From Variovorax boronicumulans (GTDB lineage Bacteria > Pseudomonadota > Gammaproteobacteria > Burkholderiales > Burkholderiaceae_C), in contig NZ_JARXVG010000015.1 of the NCBI RefSeq assembly GCF_029892485.1, forward strand, positions 1-64,000: a stretch of 64,000 nucleotides of DNA. Direction: 5' to 3'. The translations under genes were made by a program, and so were the position numbers. Below are positions 43,516 to 52,705 of the stretch, piece after piece. Numbering within the stretch: the first letter of the stretch is position 1; each line of letters opens with the position of its first letter. The notes under the pieces are model-generated. The model was given only the letters and a program-made list of their open reading frames with translations. It ran no database searches and had not been told where the DNA came from.

Positions 43516-44646
43516 GTGACCCAGCAGCAGACGCCGGCCGGCAAGCGCCCCTACAACTTCTCGGCCGGTCCGGCTGCCATGCCGGAGGCGGTGCTGCAAC
43601 GCGCCGCCGCCGAAATGCTCGACTGGCAGGGCAGCGGCATGAGCGTGATGGAGATGAGCCATCGCGGCAAGGAATTCGGCGCGATCTGCACGCAGGCCGA
43701 AGCCGACATCCGCACGCTGCTGGCGGTGCCCTCCCATTTCCACATCCTGTTCATGCAGGGTGGCGGTCTCGGCGAAAACGCCATCGTGCCGATGAACCTG
43801 TCGCGCGGCAAGACCGCCGACTTCGTCATCACCGGCAGCTGGAGCATCAAGTCGCACAAGGAAGCGCAGCGCTATTGCACCGCGCGCATTGCTGCGAGCA
43901 ACGCCGACAACCAGCACACGAAGCTGCCCGATCCCTCGACCTGGCAGCTCACCAAGGACGCCTCGTACGTGCACCTGTGCACCAACGAGACGATCAACGG
44001 CATCGAGTTCCAGCAGTTGCCCGACCTCGCCGCGCTCGGCAGCGATGCGCCGCTCGTCATCGATTTCTCGTCGCACGTGGCTTCGCGCAGCGTCGACTGG
44101 AGCCGCGTGGGCCTTGCCTTCGGCGGCGCGCAAAAGAACCTGGGGCCGGCGGGCCTCACGATCGTTGTCGTGCGCGACGACCTCCTGGGCCACGCCCTCG
44201 AGATCTGCCCAAGCGCCTTCAACTACAAGATCGTTGCCGACAACAACTCCATGTACAACACCCCGCCGACCTGGGGCATCTACATGGCGGGGCTGACGTT
44301 CCAGTGGCTGCTGCAGCAGACCGAGGGCACGCTCAGCGGCGTGGCCGCGATGGAGCAACGCAACATCGAGAAGGCAAAGCTGCTGTACGACTTCATCGAC
44401 GGCTCCGACTTCTACGCCAACCGCATCGATGCAGGCTGCCGCTCGCGCATGAACGTGCCGTTCTTCCTGGCCGACGAAAGTCGCAATGAGGCGTTCCTGG
44501 CCGGCGCACGCGAGGCCGGGCTGCTGCAGCTCAAGGGCCACAAGTCGGTTGGCGGCATGCGCGCGAGCATCTACAACGCCATGCCGCTGGCAGGGGTGCA
44601 GGCCCTCGTGGGCTACATGCGAGAATTCGAGCGATCGCATGCCTAG
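43516..44646 (+). CDS. serC: Phosphoserine aminotransferase
   Basis: A 376-residue PLP enzyme that makes phosphoserine (serine route) and a vitamin B6 precursor. It starts at GTG 43516, six bases after the DUF2059 stop. Family motifs are YNFSAGPAAMPEAVL, MSHRGKEF, FMQGGGLGEN and the PLP Lys in FGGAQKNLGPAG. C-terminal VGGMRASIYNAMP is typical. It opens the serC-pheA-tyrA-aroA block. Confidence 0.96.
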   Translation: MTQQQTPAGKRPYNFSAGPAAMPEAVLQRAAAEMLDWQGSGMSVMEMSHRGKEFGAICTQAEADIRTLLAVPSHFHILFMQGGGLGENAIVPMNLSRGKTADFVITGSWSIKSHKEAQRYCTARIAASNADNQHTKLPDPSTWQLTKDASYVHLCTNETINGIEFQQLPDLAALGSDAPLVIDFSSHVASRSVDWSRVGLAFGGAQKNLGPAGLTIVVVRDDLLGHALEICPSAFNYKIVADNNSMYNTPPTWGIYMAGLTFQWLLQQTEGTLSGVAAMEQRNIEKAKLLYDFIDGSDFYANRIDAGCRSRMNVPFFLADESRNEAFLAGAREAGLLQLKGHKSVGGMRASIYNAMPLAGVQALVGYMREFERSHA

Positions 44647-44671
44647 GCGCATGCCCTAGCTGCTCGCACCG

Positions 44672-45793
44672 ATGACCGCCTCCGCACCCACACCGCCCTC
44701 CTCCGACTACAACTCCGAAAGCCTTGCCGATCTGCGCGTGCAGATCGACTCGCTCGACCAGCGCCTGCTGAGCCTTCTCAACGAGCGGGCCCACGTGGCC
44801 GAACTCGTCGGCGAGGTCAAGAAGCGCGAAGGCACGCCGTTCTTTCGTCCTGACCGCGTTGCCGCCGTCATCGACAAGATGCAGAAAAGCAATGGCGGTC
44901 CGCTCAAGGACCTCCATGTGGCGGCCATCTGGCGCGAGATCATGTCGGCGTGCCTCGCCCTCGAATCGCCGCAACGCGTGGCCGTGCTGGGGCCTGAAGG
45001 CACCTTCTGCGAACAGGCGGCCATCGAATACTTCGGCGGCGCCGCCGACCTGATCTACTGCGCCAGCTTCGACGAAGTGTTCCACGCCACCGCCGCGGGC
45101 AGTGCCCAGTACGGCGTGGTCGGCGTCGAGAACTCGACCGAAGGCGTGGTTACCCGCTCGCTCGACCTGTTCCTGCATTCGCCCACCCATGTGGTCGGAG
45201 AAGTCAGCCTGCTGGTGCGCCATCACCTCTTGCGCAGCGAGAACTCGCTCGAGGGCATCGAGGCCGTGCTGGCCCATCCGCAGGCGCTCGCGCAATGCCA
45301 GACTTGGCTGTCCAAGCACCTGCCCAATGCCGAGCGCCGTGCCGTGTCGAGCAATGCCGAAGGCGCACGCCTCGCGGCCACCAACCCGGCCTGGGCCGGA
45401 CTCGCCGGCGAACGCGCCGCCACGCGGTTCGGCCTGCACATCGTGGCACACGCCATCCAGGACGATTCGTACAACCGCACCCGCTTCTCCGTGATCTGCC
45501 TGCCGCAGACGCTGGCCATGCCGCCGGCATCGGGCAAGGACTGCACGAGCCTGATCGTCTCGGTGCCGAACCAGCCCGGCGCGGTGCATGACCTGCTGGT
45601 GCCCCTCAAGACCAACAACGTGTCGATGACGCGCTTCGAATCGCGCCCCGCGCGCACCGGCCAGTGGGAGTACTACTTCTACATCGACCTGGACGGCCAT
45701 CCCTCGCAGCCCAACGTGGCCGCGGCACTGGCCGAACTGCGCGGCCTCTGCGCGTTCTACAAGGTGCTGGGCGCCTACCCCGTCAAAGCCTGA
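44672..45793 (+). CDS. pheA: Chorismate mutase/prephenate dehydratase
   Basis: A 373-residue bifunctional enzyme for phenylalanine. Residues 17-95 are an AroQ-type chorismate mutase (LRVQIDSLDQRLLSLLNER, VKKREGTPFFRPDR). Residues 103-283 are prephenate dehydratase (VAVLGPEGTFCEQAA, GVVGVENSTEGVV, ...YNRTRFSV with the catalytic Thr). Residues 290-370 are an ACT domain for Phe feedback (SLIVSVPNQPGAVHDLL, ...ESRPARTGQWEYYF). Order with serC and tyrA is conserved. Confidence 0.96.
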   Translation: MTASAPTPPSSDYNSESLADLRVQIDSLDQRLLSLLNERAHVAELVGEVKKREGTPFFRPDRVAAVIDKMQKSNGGPLKDLHVAAIWREIMSACLALESPQRVAVLGPEGTFCEQAAIEYFGGAADLIYCASFDEVFHATAAGSAQYGVVGVENSTEGVVTRSLDLFLHSPTHVVGEVSLLVRHHLLRSENSLEGIEAVLAHPQALAQCQTWLSKHLPNAERRAVSSNAEGARLAATNPAWAGLAGERAATRFGLHIVAHAIQDDSYNRTRFSVICLPQTLAMPPASGKDCTSLIVSVPNQPGAVHDLLVPLKTNNVSMTRFESRPARTGQWEYYFYIDLDGHPSQPNVAAALAELRGLCAFYKVLGAYPVKA

Positions 45794-45807
45794 GCCGGAC
45801 AGACACG

Positions 45808-46701
45808 ATGTTCGAGCAACTGGGATTGATCGGCTGCGGCCTCATGGGCGGCTCCTTTGCGCTCGCTCTCAAGCGCGCGAAGCTGGTGAAACGCGTGGTC
45901 GGCTACAGCAAGTCGCCGTCCACCACCGAACGGGCGCGCCAGCTCGGCGTGATCGACGTGGTGGCGCCCTCAGCGCTGCTGGCGGTGTCGGGCGCCGACC
46001 TCGTGCTGCTGGCCGTGCCGGTGGCTGCCTCGGAGGCCATGTTCAAGGCGATCCGCCACGGCATCTCCAACGAGACGCTGGTGATGGACGTCGGCTCGAC
46101 CAAGGGCGACGTGATCGAGGCTGCACGCAACGGCCTGCAAAAGCAGTTCGCGAACTTCGTTCCGGCGCATCCGATCGCCGGCAAGGAAGTCTCGGGCATC
46201 GAGCACGCAGAAGCCTCGCTTTTCACCGGCCGCCAGGTCGTGCTGACGCCGGTCAAGGCCACGCTGCGATCGAATGTGCAGCGCGCCTCGCAGGTGTGGA
46301 GCGGCATCGGCGCCAACGTGGTCACGATGACGCACGAGGAACACGACGCCTCTTTCGCCGCAGTGAGCCACCTGCCCCACTTGCTGGCGTTCGCGTACAC
46401 CAACGCTCTCACGGCGCAGCCGCAGGGCGACCGTTTCCTCAGTCTCGCCGGACCGGGCTTTCGCGATTTCTCGCGCATCGCCGCCAGCGACCCCGTCATG
46501 TGGCGCGACGTGCTGCTCGCCAACCGCGAGCAGGTGCTGCTGCAGTCCCAGGCTTTCCGCAAGGCGCTGGAGGACCTCGAGGCGCTCATGACCGCGGGCG
46601 ACCTGCAGGGGCTGGAGCAATCCATCGCCGCCGCCAGCAAGGCGCGCGCCGCGTGGAGGCCGAACGCGAGCTCCGACGCCTCGGCCCAGCAGGACAGCTG
46701 A
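45808..46701 (+). CDS. tyrA: Prephenate dehydrogenase
   Basis: A 297-residue NAD-dependent enzyme for tyrosine synthesis. Rossmann motif LIGCGLMGGSFALAL (7-21), DVGSTKG, and the catalytic His in FVPAHPIAGKEVSG. ATG at 45808, 14 bases after pheA. In several Burkholderiales a hisC gene lies between pheA and tyrA; here it is absent. A single-domain form without ACT or mutase parts. Confidence 0.94.
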   Translation: MFEQLGLIGCGLMGGSFALALKRAKLVKRVVGYSKSPSTTERARQLGVIDVVAPSALLAVSGADLVLLAVPVAASEAMFKAIRHGISNETLVMDVGSTKGDVIEAARNGLQKQFANFVPAHPIAGKEVSGIEHAEASLFTGRQVVLTPVKATLRSNVQRASQVWSGIGANVVTMTHEEHDASFAAVSHLPHLLAFAYTNALTAQPQGDRFLSLAGPGFRDFSRIAASDPVMWRDVLLANREQVLLQSQAFRKALEDLEALMTAGDLQGLEQSIAAASKARAAWRPNASSDASAQQDS

Positions 46702-46702
46702 C

Positions 46703-48715
46703 ATGTTCTCGACCGCCTTCCTCGACCTCCCGCCTCTTGTCGGCGCCGCCGGCACGGTCCGGCTGCCGGGCTCCAAGAGCATTTCCAACCGCGTGCTGCT
46801 GCTGGCCGCGCTCGCGAGCGGCACCACCACGATCCACGACCTGCTCGACTCCGACGACACGCGCGTGATGCTCGACGCCCTGCGCGCGCTCGGCTGCGGC
46901 ATCCAGCCGGCAGGCAGCACGCTGCAGATCACCGGCCTCGGCGGCCAGCTGAAACCCAGCGAGGCTTTGCTGCCCCTCTTCCTGGGCAATGCCGGCACCG
47001 CCATGCGCCCGCTGACGGCCGCGCTTTCGCTGCTGGGCGGCGAGTTCGAACTGAGCGGCGTGCCGCGCATGCACGAGCGGCCCATCGGCGACCTGGTCGA
47101 TGCGCTTACCCAGCTCGGCTGCAACATCGACTACCTCGGCAACCCGGGCTATCCGCCACTGCGCATCCATCCGGTCGATCACGACGACCTGGTGCTTGAC
47201 GCGCCGATCCGCGTGCGCGGCGACGTCTCGAGCCAGTTCCTCACGGCATTGCTGCTGGCGCTGCCGCTCGCAGCCCGCAACGACATCGTGATCGAGGTGG
47301 TGGGCGAGCTCATTTCCAAGCCCTACATCGAGATCACGCTGAACCTGCTGGCGCGCTTCGGCATCACGGTGCGACGCGATGGCTGGGAGCGGTTCACCAT
47401 TCCGGCCGGCAGCCGCTACAGCTCGCCGGGCGACATCCACGTGGAGGCCGATGCCTCTTCTGCGAGCTATTTCATCGCACTGGGTGCCATCGCCACGGGC
47501 GTGTCCGGGAAGAACGGCATCCGGATCGAAGGCGTGGGCGCCGATTCGATCCAGGGCGACATCCGCTTCATCGACGCAGCCCGGCAGATGGGCGCCGAGG
47601 TCGACAGCGGCGCGAACTGGCTCGAAGTGCGCCGCGGCGCCTGGCCGCTCAAGGCCATCGACCTGGACGCGAACCACATCCCCGACGCTGCGATGACGCT
47701 CGCCGTCATGGCGCTCTATGCCGACGGCCCGAGCACCCTGCGCAATATCGCGAGTTGGCGCGTCAAGGAAACCGACCGCATCGATGCCATGGCCAACGAG
47801 CTCCAGAAGCTCGGCGCCACGGTCGAGGCCGGTCCGGATTTCATCCGCGTCCACCCGCTGGCACAGGCCGGCTGGAAGGCGGCGAGCATCCGCACGTACG
47901 ACGACCACCGGGTGGCGATGTGCTTCTCGCTTGCGGCGTTCAACCCGGCGGGGGTGCCGGTGCGCATCCTCGAGCCGCACTGCGTCGCCAAGACCTTCCC
48001 CGATTACTTCGAAACCCTGTTCTCGGTCGCCGAGGGCGCCGAAGTGCCGGTGATCTGCATCGACGGCCCGACCGCCTCGGGCAAGGGCACGCTGGCGGCC
48101 GAAGTGGCGCGCCTGCTGGGTTACCACTACCTGGATTCGGGCTCGCTCTACCGCGTGACCGGTCTGGCCATGCGTCGCGCGGGCCTCAGCGCCGACCCGC
48201 AGCACGAGGCGCAGATCGCCGCCCTGGCAGCCGCCCTGCCCCTGCAGTTCATCGAGGGCAAGGTGATGCTGGACGGCGAGGACGTGAGCGACGAGATCCG
48301 CACCGAAGCCGCCGGCATGGACGCCTCCCGCGTCTCGACCCTGCCCTCGGTGCGAGCGGCGCTCCTGGCGCTTCAACAGCGCTTTCGCCAGCTCCCCGGA
48401 CTGGTCGCCGACGGCCGCGACATGGGCACCGTGATCTTCCCGCACGCACCCCTGAAGGTCTTCCTCACGGCCAGCGCCGCCCAAAGGGCGGAACGGCGAC
48501 ATAAGCAGTTGATTTCAAAGGGAATTTCGACTACACTCGACAGTCTTCGCTCCGACTTGGAAGCACGTGACGCCCGGGACTCCTCCCGCAGCGTCGCCCC
48601 TCTGAAGCCGGCGCAGGATGCTCGCCACCTCGACAACTCCCAGCTGTCCATCGAAAAATCGATCGACACGGTGTTGGACTGGTGGCAGCAAGTGCAGCCC
48701 TTCAAGTCCGCTTGA
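46703..48715 (+). CDS. aroA-cmk: Fused EPSP synthase/cytidylate kinase
   Basis: A 670-residue fusion. Residues 1-445 are EPSP synthase of the shikimate pathway (PGSKSISNRVLLLAAL, LGNAGTAMRPLTA, SSQFLTALLLALPL, ...RVKETDRIDAMANELQKLGA, TYDDHRVAMCFS). Residues 449-668 are cytidylate kinase (P loop DGPTASGKGT, 454-463; LDSGSLYRV; VADGRDMGTVIFP; RAERRHKQL), which phosphorylates CMP and dCMP. It starts two bases after tyrA. The separate genes are adjacent in many proteobacteria; the fusion is known in Comamonadaceae. No internal start was obvious. Confidence 0.95.
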   Translation: MFSTAFLDLPPLVGAAGTVRLPGSKSISNRVLLLAALASGTTTIHDLLDSDDTRVMLDALRALGCGIQPAGSTLQITGLGGQLKPSEALLPLFLGNAGTAMRPLTAALSLLGGEFELSGVPRMHERPIGDLVDALTQLGCNIDYLGNPGYPPLRIHPVDHDDLVLDAPIRVRGDVSSQFLTALLLALPLAARNDIVIEVVGELISKPYIEITLNLLARFGITVRRDGWERFTIPAGSRYSSPGDIHVEADASSASYFIALGAIATGVSGKNGIRIEGVGADSIQGDIRFIDAARQMGAEVDSGANWLEVRRGAWPLKAIDLDANHIPDAAMTLAVMALYADGPSTLRNIASWRVKETDRIDAMANELQKLGATVEAGPDFIRVHPLAQAGWKAASIRTYDDHRVAMCFSLAAFNPAGVPVRILEPHCVAKTFPDYFETLFSVAEGAEVPVICIDGPTASGKGTLAAEVARLLGYHYLDSGSLYRVTGLAMRRAGLSADPQHEAQIAALAAALPLQFIEGKVMLDGEDVSDEIRTEAAGMDASRVSTLPSVRAALLALQQRFRQLPGLVADGRDMGTVIFPHAPLKVFLTASAAQRAERRHKQLISKGISTTLDSLRSDLEARDARDSSRSVAPLKPAQDARHLDNSQLSIEKSIDTVLDWWQQVQPFKSA

Positions 48716-48795
48716 AAGGCTCGCGCCCACCGGGTTGTCCGGTTGGCGCGTACCGCTCCAGCAGGCTCTTCTCGCGCGACAGCGCACCGGCCTTC

Positions 48796-48818
48796 TGGTT
48801 GTTCAACCAACCCGGGTT
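48796..48818 (+). promoter_or_regulatory. Double palindrome in the rpsA leader
   Basis: TGGTTG-TT-CAACCA (48796-48809) is followed at once by AACCCGGGTT (48809-48818). Both are perfect. The pair lies about 95 bases upstream of the rpsA ATG in a 198-base leader. It could be an operator or an RNA structure; TTTAAA next to it could be a -10 element for a separate rpsA promoter. Confidence 0.4.
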
Positions 48819-48913
48819 TAAAAGCCCACAAAACCGCCGTCTCCAGATCCACAGCAGCCGCACGCAATTTCGCACTGGCGCCTGCCAACCCTGCCTGACG
48901 GAAGGAACCATCA

Positions 48914-50602
48914 ATGTCTGAATCTTTTGCCGACCTATTCGAAGAGTCCCTGAAGCGTTCCGAAATGCGCACCGGCGAGGTCATCACGGCCGAAGTCGTG
49001 CGCGTCGAACACAACCACGTCGTCGTCAACGCCGGTCTGAAGTCCGAAGCGTATGTGCCGATCGAGGAGTTCAAGAACGACAAGGGCGAACTCGAAGTCC
49101 AGGCCGGCGATTTCGTTTCCGTTGCCATCGGCAGCGTTGAAAACGGCTACGGCGACACCATCCTCTCGCGCGACACCGCCAAGCGCCTCGCTTCGTGGCT
49201 CGCCCTCGAGAAGGCCCTGGAATCGGGCGACTTCGTCACCGGCACCACCAGCGGCAAGGTCAAGGGCGGTCTGACCGTCCTGGTCAACGGCATCCGCGCA
49301 TTCCTGCCCGGCTCGCTGATCGACACGCGTCCCATCAAGGACCTGACCCCGTACGAAAACAAGACCCTCGAATTCAAGGTCATCAAGCTCGACCGCAAGC
49401 GCAACAACGTCGTGCTGTCGCGCCGTGCCGTGGTCGAAGCCAGCATGGGCGAAGAACGCGCCAAGCTGATGGAAACCCTGAAGGAAGGCGCTGTTGTCCG
49501 CGGCGTAGTCAAGAACATCACCGAATACGGTGCGTTCGTGGACCTCGGCGGCATCGACGGCCTGCTGCACATCACCGACATGGCATGGCGCCGTGTTCGC
49601 CACCCGAGCGAAGTCGTTCAGGCCGGCCAGGAAATCACCGCCAAGATCCTCAAGTTCGACACCGAAAAGAACCGTGTCTCGCTGGGTCTGAAGCAAATGG
49701 GCGACGACCCGTGGATGGGCGTTTCGCGCCGCTACCCGCAATCGACCCGCCTGTTCGGCAAGGTCACGAACATTGCCGACTACGGCGCGTTCGTCGAACT
49801 CGAACCCGGCATCGAAGGCCTGGTGCACGTCTCCGAAATGGACTGGACCAACAAGAACATCGCTCCGAACAAGATCGTCTCGCTGGGCGACGAAGTCGAA
49901 GTCATGGTCCTGGAAATCGACGAAGACAAGCGCCGCATCAGCCTGGGCATGAAGCAGTGCAAGGCCAACCCGTGGCAAGAGTTCGCGCAAAACACCAAGC
50001 GTGGCGACCGCGTCAAGGGCCCGATCAAGTCGATCACCGACTTCGGCGTGTTCGTGGGTCTGGCTGCCGGTATCGACGGCCTGGTTCACCTCTCGGACCT
50101 CTCGTGGAACGAAGCCGGCGAAACCGCCGTTCGCAACTACAAGAAGGGCCAGGAAGTCGAAGCGATCGTGCTGGCTGTGGATGTCGACCGCGAGCGCATC
50201 TCGCTGGGCATCAAGCAGCTCGACAGCGACCCGTTCACCACGTTCACCACCGTGAACGACAAGGGCCAGATCGTGACCGGCAAGGTCAAGACCGTGGACG
50301 CCCGCGGCGCTGAAATCGACCTCGGCGAAGACATCCTCGGCTACCTGCGTGCTTCGGAAATCTCGCGCGACCGCGTCGAAGATGCCCGCAACGTGCTCAA
50401 GGAAGGCGACGAAGTCACCGCCATCGTCGTGAACGTGGATCGCAAGACCCGCAACATCCAGCTGTCCATCAAGCAGAAGGACATGGTCGACGAACAAGGC
50501 GCCATGGCCAACCTGAGCCAGCAGTCGGCACGCGAGAACGCGGGCACGACGAGCCTGGGCGCCCTGCTGCGCGCCAAGCTCGACAACAACGACAGCAAGT
50601 AA
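48914..50602 (+). CDS. rpsA: 30S ribosomal protein S1
   Basis: A 562-residue protein with six S1 RNA-binding repeats at about 21-87, 105-171, 192-260, 277-347, 364-434 and 451-520. Repeats 3-5 carry ITEYGAFVDLGGIDGLLHITDM, IADYGAFVELEPGIEGLVHVSEM and ITDFGVFVGLAAGIDGLVHLSDL-type sequences (parts). It brings mRNA to the ribosome. RBS GGAAGGAA precedes the ATG. The order cmk, rpsA, ihfB is widely conserved. Confidence 0.97.
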   Translation: MSESFADLFEESLKRSEMRTGEVITAEVVRVEHNHVVVNAGLKSEAYVPIEEFKNDKGELEVQAGDFVSVAIGSVENGYGDTILSRDTAKRLASWLALEKALESGDFVTGTTSGKVKGGLTVLVNGIRAFLPGSLIDTRPIKDLTPYENKTLEFKVIKLDRKRNNVVLSRRAVVEASMGEERAKLMETLKEGAVVRGVVKNITEYGAFVDLGGIDGLLHITDMAWRRVRHPSEVVQAGQEITAKILKFDTEKNRVSLGLKQMGDDPWMGVSRRYPQSTRLFGKVTNIADYGAFVELEPGIEGLVHVSEMDWTNKNIAPNKIVSLGDEVEVMVLEIDEDKRRISLGMKQCKANPWQEFAQNTKRGDRVKGPIKSITDFGVFVGLAAGIDGLVHLSDLSWNEAGETAVRNYKKGQEVEAIVLAVDVDRERISLGIKQLDSDPFTTFTTVNDKGQIVTGKVKTVDARGAEIDLGEDILGYLRASEISRDRVEDARNVLKEGDEVTAIVVNVDRKTRNIQLSIKQKDMVDEQGAMANLSQQSARENAGTTSLGALLRAKLDNNDSK

Positions 50603-50614
50603 GCTGAGTCCGAA

Positions 50615-50660
50615 GACAGAGCAGGCCAGGCTTCTAGCTTGGCCGCTCTGTCTTTTTTTT
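50615..50660 (+). terminator. Terminator of rpsA
   Basis: GACAGAGC (50615-50622) pairs with GCTCTGTC (50645-50652), with an inner GGCCA/TGGCC pairing, followed by eight T. It lies 12 bases past the rpsA stop and should cut off most reading into ihfB. Confidence 0.9.
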
Positions 50661-50688
50661 CGTCCACGTTTTCTCTGCACTGGCCTCT

Positions 50689-51012
50689 ATGACCCGCTCT
50701 GACCTCGTCGAAGAACTCGCAGCGCGCTTTGCGCAACTCACGCACCGCGATGCCGAATACGCCGTCAAGACCATCCTGGACGCGATGAGCGACGCGCTGG
50801 TTCGCGGGCACCGCATCGAGATCCGCGGGTTCGGCAGCTTCTCGGTCAACCGGCGCCCGCCGCGCCTCGGGCGCAATCCGCGCTCGGGCGAAAGCGTGCA
50901 GATCCCCGAAAAGCGGGTGCCGCACTTCAAGCCGGGCAAGGCCTTGCGCGAGGCTGTCGACGCGAAAACCGCCGAGCTCGGCGCCAAGGAAGCCAAGGGC
51001 CGCAAGGCCTGA
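50689..51012 (+). CDS. ihfB: Integration host factor subunit beta
   Basis: A 107-residue DNA-bending protein of the HU/IHF family. MTRSDLVEELAARFAQLTHRD, IEIRGFGSFSVNRRPPRLGRNPRSGE and the minor-groove arm with its Pro (QIPEKRVPHFKPGKALRE) mark the beta subunit. It is about 13 residues longer than the E. coli protein, with a Lys/Ala-rich end. It follows the rpsA terminator. Confidence 0.95.
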   Translation: MTRSDLVEELAARFAQLTHRDAEYAVKTILDAMSDALVRGHRIEIRGFGSFSVNRRPPRLGRNPRSGESVQIPEKRVPHFKPGKALREAVDAKTAELGAKEAKGRKA

Positions 51013-51058
51013 TCCGCGTGGATGCAAACGTAGAATGCCTCCGGCAACGGGAATGGCT

Positions 51059-51397
51059 ATGAAATACCTCCTGTGGCTGCTCAAGGCGGCCATTTTTTTT
51101 ACGCTCTTCGCCTTCGCGCTGAACAACCAGCACGACGCGACCGTCTACTTCTTCTTTGGCACCCACTGGCGCGCACCGCTGGTGCTGGTCGTGCTCGCAG
51201 CCTTCGCGGGCGGGCTCGTGGTGGGCGCGCTCGGCATGTTGCCGGGCTGGTGGAAACACCGTACCGCCGCAGCAGCCCAGGGACCATCGGCAGCCGAAGC
51301 CGCATCAACTACGGCACCGACGGCCACAACCGCTGCAGCAGCGGCACCGACCATCTCCGCCACCGACCTTCCCGCCGTACGTCAACATGGACTTTGA
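51059..51397 (+). CDS. lapA: LapA-domain membrane protein
   Basis: A 112-residue membrane protein with two hydrophobic segments (about 3-20 and 38-62; LLWLLKAAIFFTLFAFALNN, VLVVLAAFAGGLVVGALG). It matches the LapA family, which works with LapB in lipopolysaccharide regulation. The ATG at 51059 has GGGAA upstream; an ATG at 51053 is also possible. The tail is Ala/Thr-rich. It overlaps lapB by 11 bases. Confidence 0.85.
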   Translation: MKYLLWLLKAAIFFTLFAFALNNQHDATVYFFFGTHWRAPLVLVVLAAFAGGLVVGALGMLPGWWKHRTAAAAQGPSAAEAASTTAPTATTAAAAAPTISATDLPAVRQHGL

Positions 51398-52565
51398 TCC
51401 CAGCTGGCTGCTGATCGGCCTGCCCGTCGCCTTCGTGCTCGGGTGGCTCGCATCGCGCTTCGACATCCGCCAGCTCAAGCTCGAGAACCGGCAGGCGCCC
51501 AAGGCCTACTTCCGCGGCCTGAACTTCCTGCTCAACGAGCAACAGGACCAGGCCATCGACGCCTTCATCGAGGCCGTGCAGAACGACCCCGACACGCAGG
51601 AGCTGCATTTCGCGCTCGGCAATCTGTTCCGTCGCCGCGGCGAATACCAGCGCGCCGTGCGCGTGCACGAGCACCTGCTCGGCCGTGGCGACCTGAGCCG
51701 GGCCGACCGCGAACGCGCACAGCACGCGCTCGCACAGGACTTTCTGCGCGCCGGCCTGCTCGACCGCGCCGAAGCTGCGCTGCAGAAGCTCGAAGGCACG
51801 CGCTACGAGAACGAGGCGCGCCTCTCGCTGCTGGCCATCTACGAGCGTTCGCGCGAATGGGCGCAGGCCGCCGACGTGGCACAGAAGCTGGACGAGTCCG
51901 ACCAGGCCAGCTACGCCACGCGCCGCGCACATCACCTCTGCGAGCAAGCCACCGAGCGCGTGGCAGCCGGCGAGTTGCCCGCTGCGGCGAAGCTGCTCGC
52001 GCACGCCGTCGAGCTGGCCCCCCAGGCGCCACGCCCCGCGATCGACACTGCCAACCTCCAGCTGCGCAATGGCGATGCCGTCGCGGCCTTCGACACGCTC
52101 GCGGCACTGAGCGACACCGCGCCCCTCGCGCTGCCGCTGTATGCCGCCGCATTGCAGCAGGCCGCCGTGGCAGCGCACCGCGAAGCCGAGGCGCTCGCGC
52201 TGCTGCAGCGGCGCTATGCCGAGTCGCCGTCGATCGACGTGCTCGAGGCGCTGATCGCACTCGGCGGTGCGCCGTCGGCAACAGCCGCTGCCGACGACCA
52301 GCAGCCCCCTGCGCCGCGCGACGGCTACATCGCCCACCTCGCGCACCAGCCCTCGCTGGTCGCGGCATCGCGCTGGCTGGCGGGCGAGAAGTTCGAGCAC
52401 GAGCAGTTCCATCCGCAGGTGCAGCGCGCGCTCGACCATGCCACCCGCCCGCTGATGCGCTACCGCTGCGCGGCCTGCGGCTTCGAGGCGCACCAGTACT
52501 TCTGGCACTGCCCCGGCTGCCAGGCCTGGGACAGCTATCCGCCGCGCCGCGTCGAAGAACTCTGA
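51387..52565 (+). CDS. lapB: Lipopolysaccharide assembly protein LapB
   Basis: A 392-residue protein with an N-terminal membrane anchor (WLLIGLPVAFVLGWLASRFD), a series of TPR-type helical repeats (about 45-330; YFRGLNFLLNEQQDQAIDAF, LHFALGNLFRRRGEYQRAVR) and a C-terminal rubredoxin-like metal knuckle (YRCAACGFEAHQYFWHCPGC). In E. coli, LapB guides LpxC to the FtsH protease. It overlaps lapA and follows the ihfB-rpsA block as in other proteobacteria. Confidence 0.94.
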   Translation: MDFDPSWLLIGLPVAFVLGWLASRFDIRQLKLENRQAPKAYFRGLNFLLNEQQDQAIDAFIEAVQNDPDTQELHFALGNLFRRRGEYQRAVRVHEHLLGRGDLSRADRERAQHALAQDFLRAGLLDRAEAALQKLEGTRYENEARLSLLAIYERSREWAQAADVAQKLDESDQASYATRRAHHLCEQATERVAAGELPAAAKLLAHAVELAPQAPRPAIDTANLQLRNGDAVAAFDTLAALSDTAPLALPLYAAALQQAAVAAHREAEALALLQRRYAESPSIDVLEALIALGGAPSATAAADDQQPPAPRDGYIAHLAHQPSLVAASRWLAGEKFEHEQFHPQVQRALDHATRPLMRYRCAACGFEAHQYFWHCPGCQAWDSYPPRRVEEL

Positions 52566-52705
52566 GCAAGGTTCCGACCACGTTCCGGAACAATGGTCAC
52601 CGGGGCGACGAGGTCGTCAACGCCCCTTTCCCTGGTCTCGTTGAACGCCAGCCGACGCATTTGTCGGCTGTCAGTCATACCAACAAATCAGGGAGTTTTT
52701 CAATC

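Noticed and set aside
52649..52670. Hairpin before the ComEA-like gene as a terminator of lapB
   Set aside because: The stem is perfect but no T run follows; left as a leader hairpin without assigned role.
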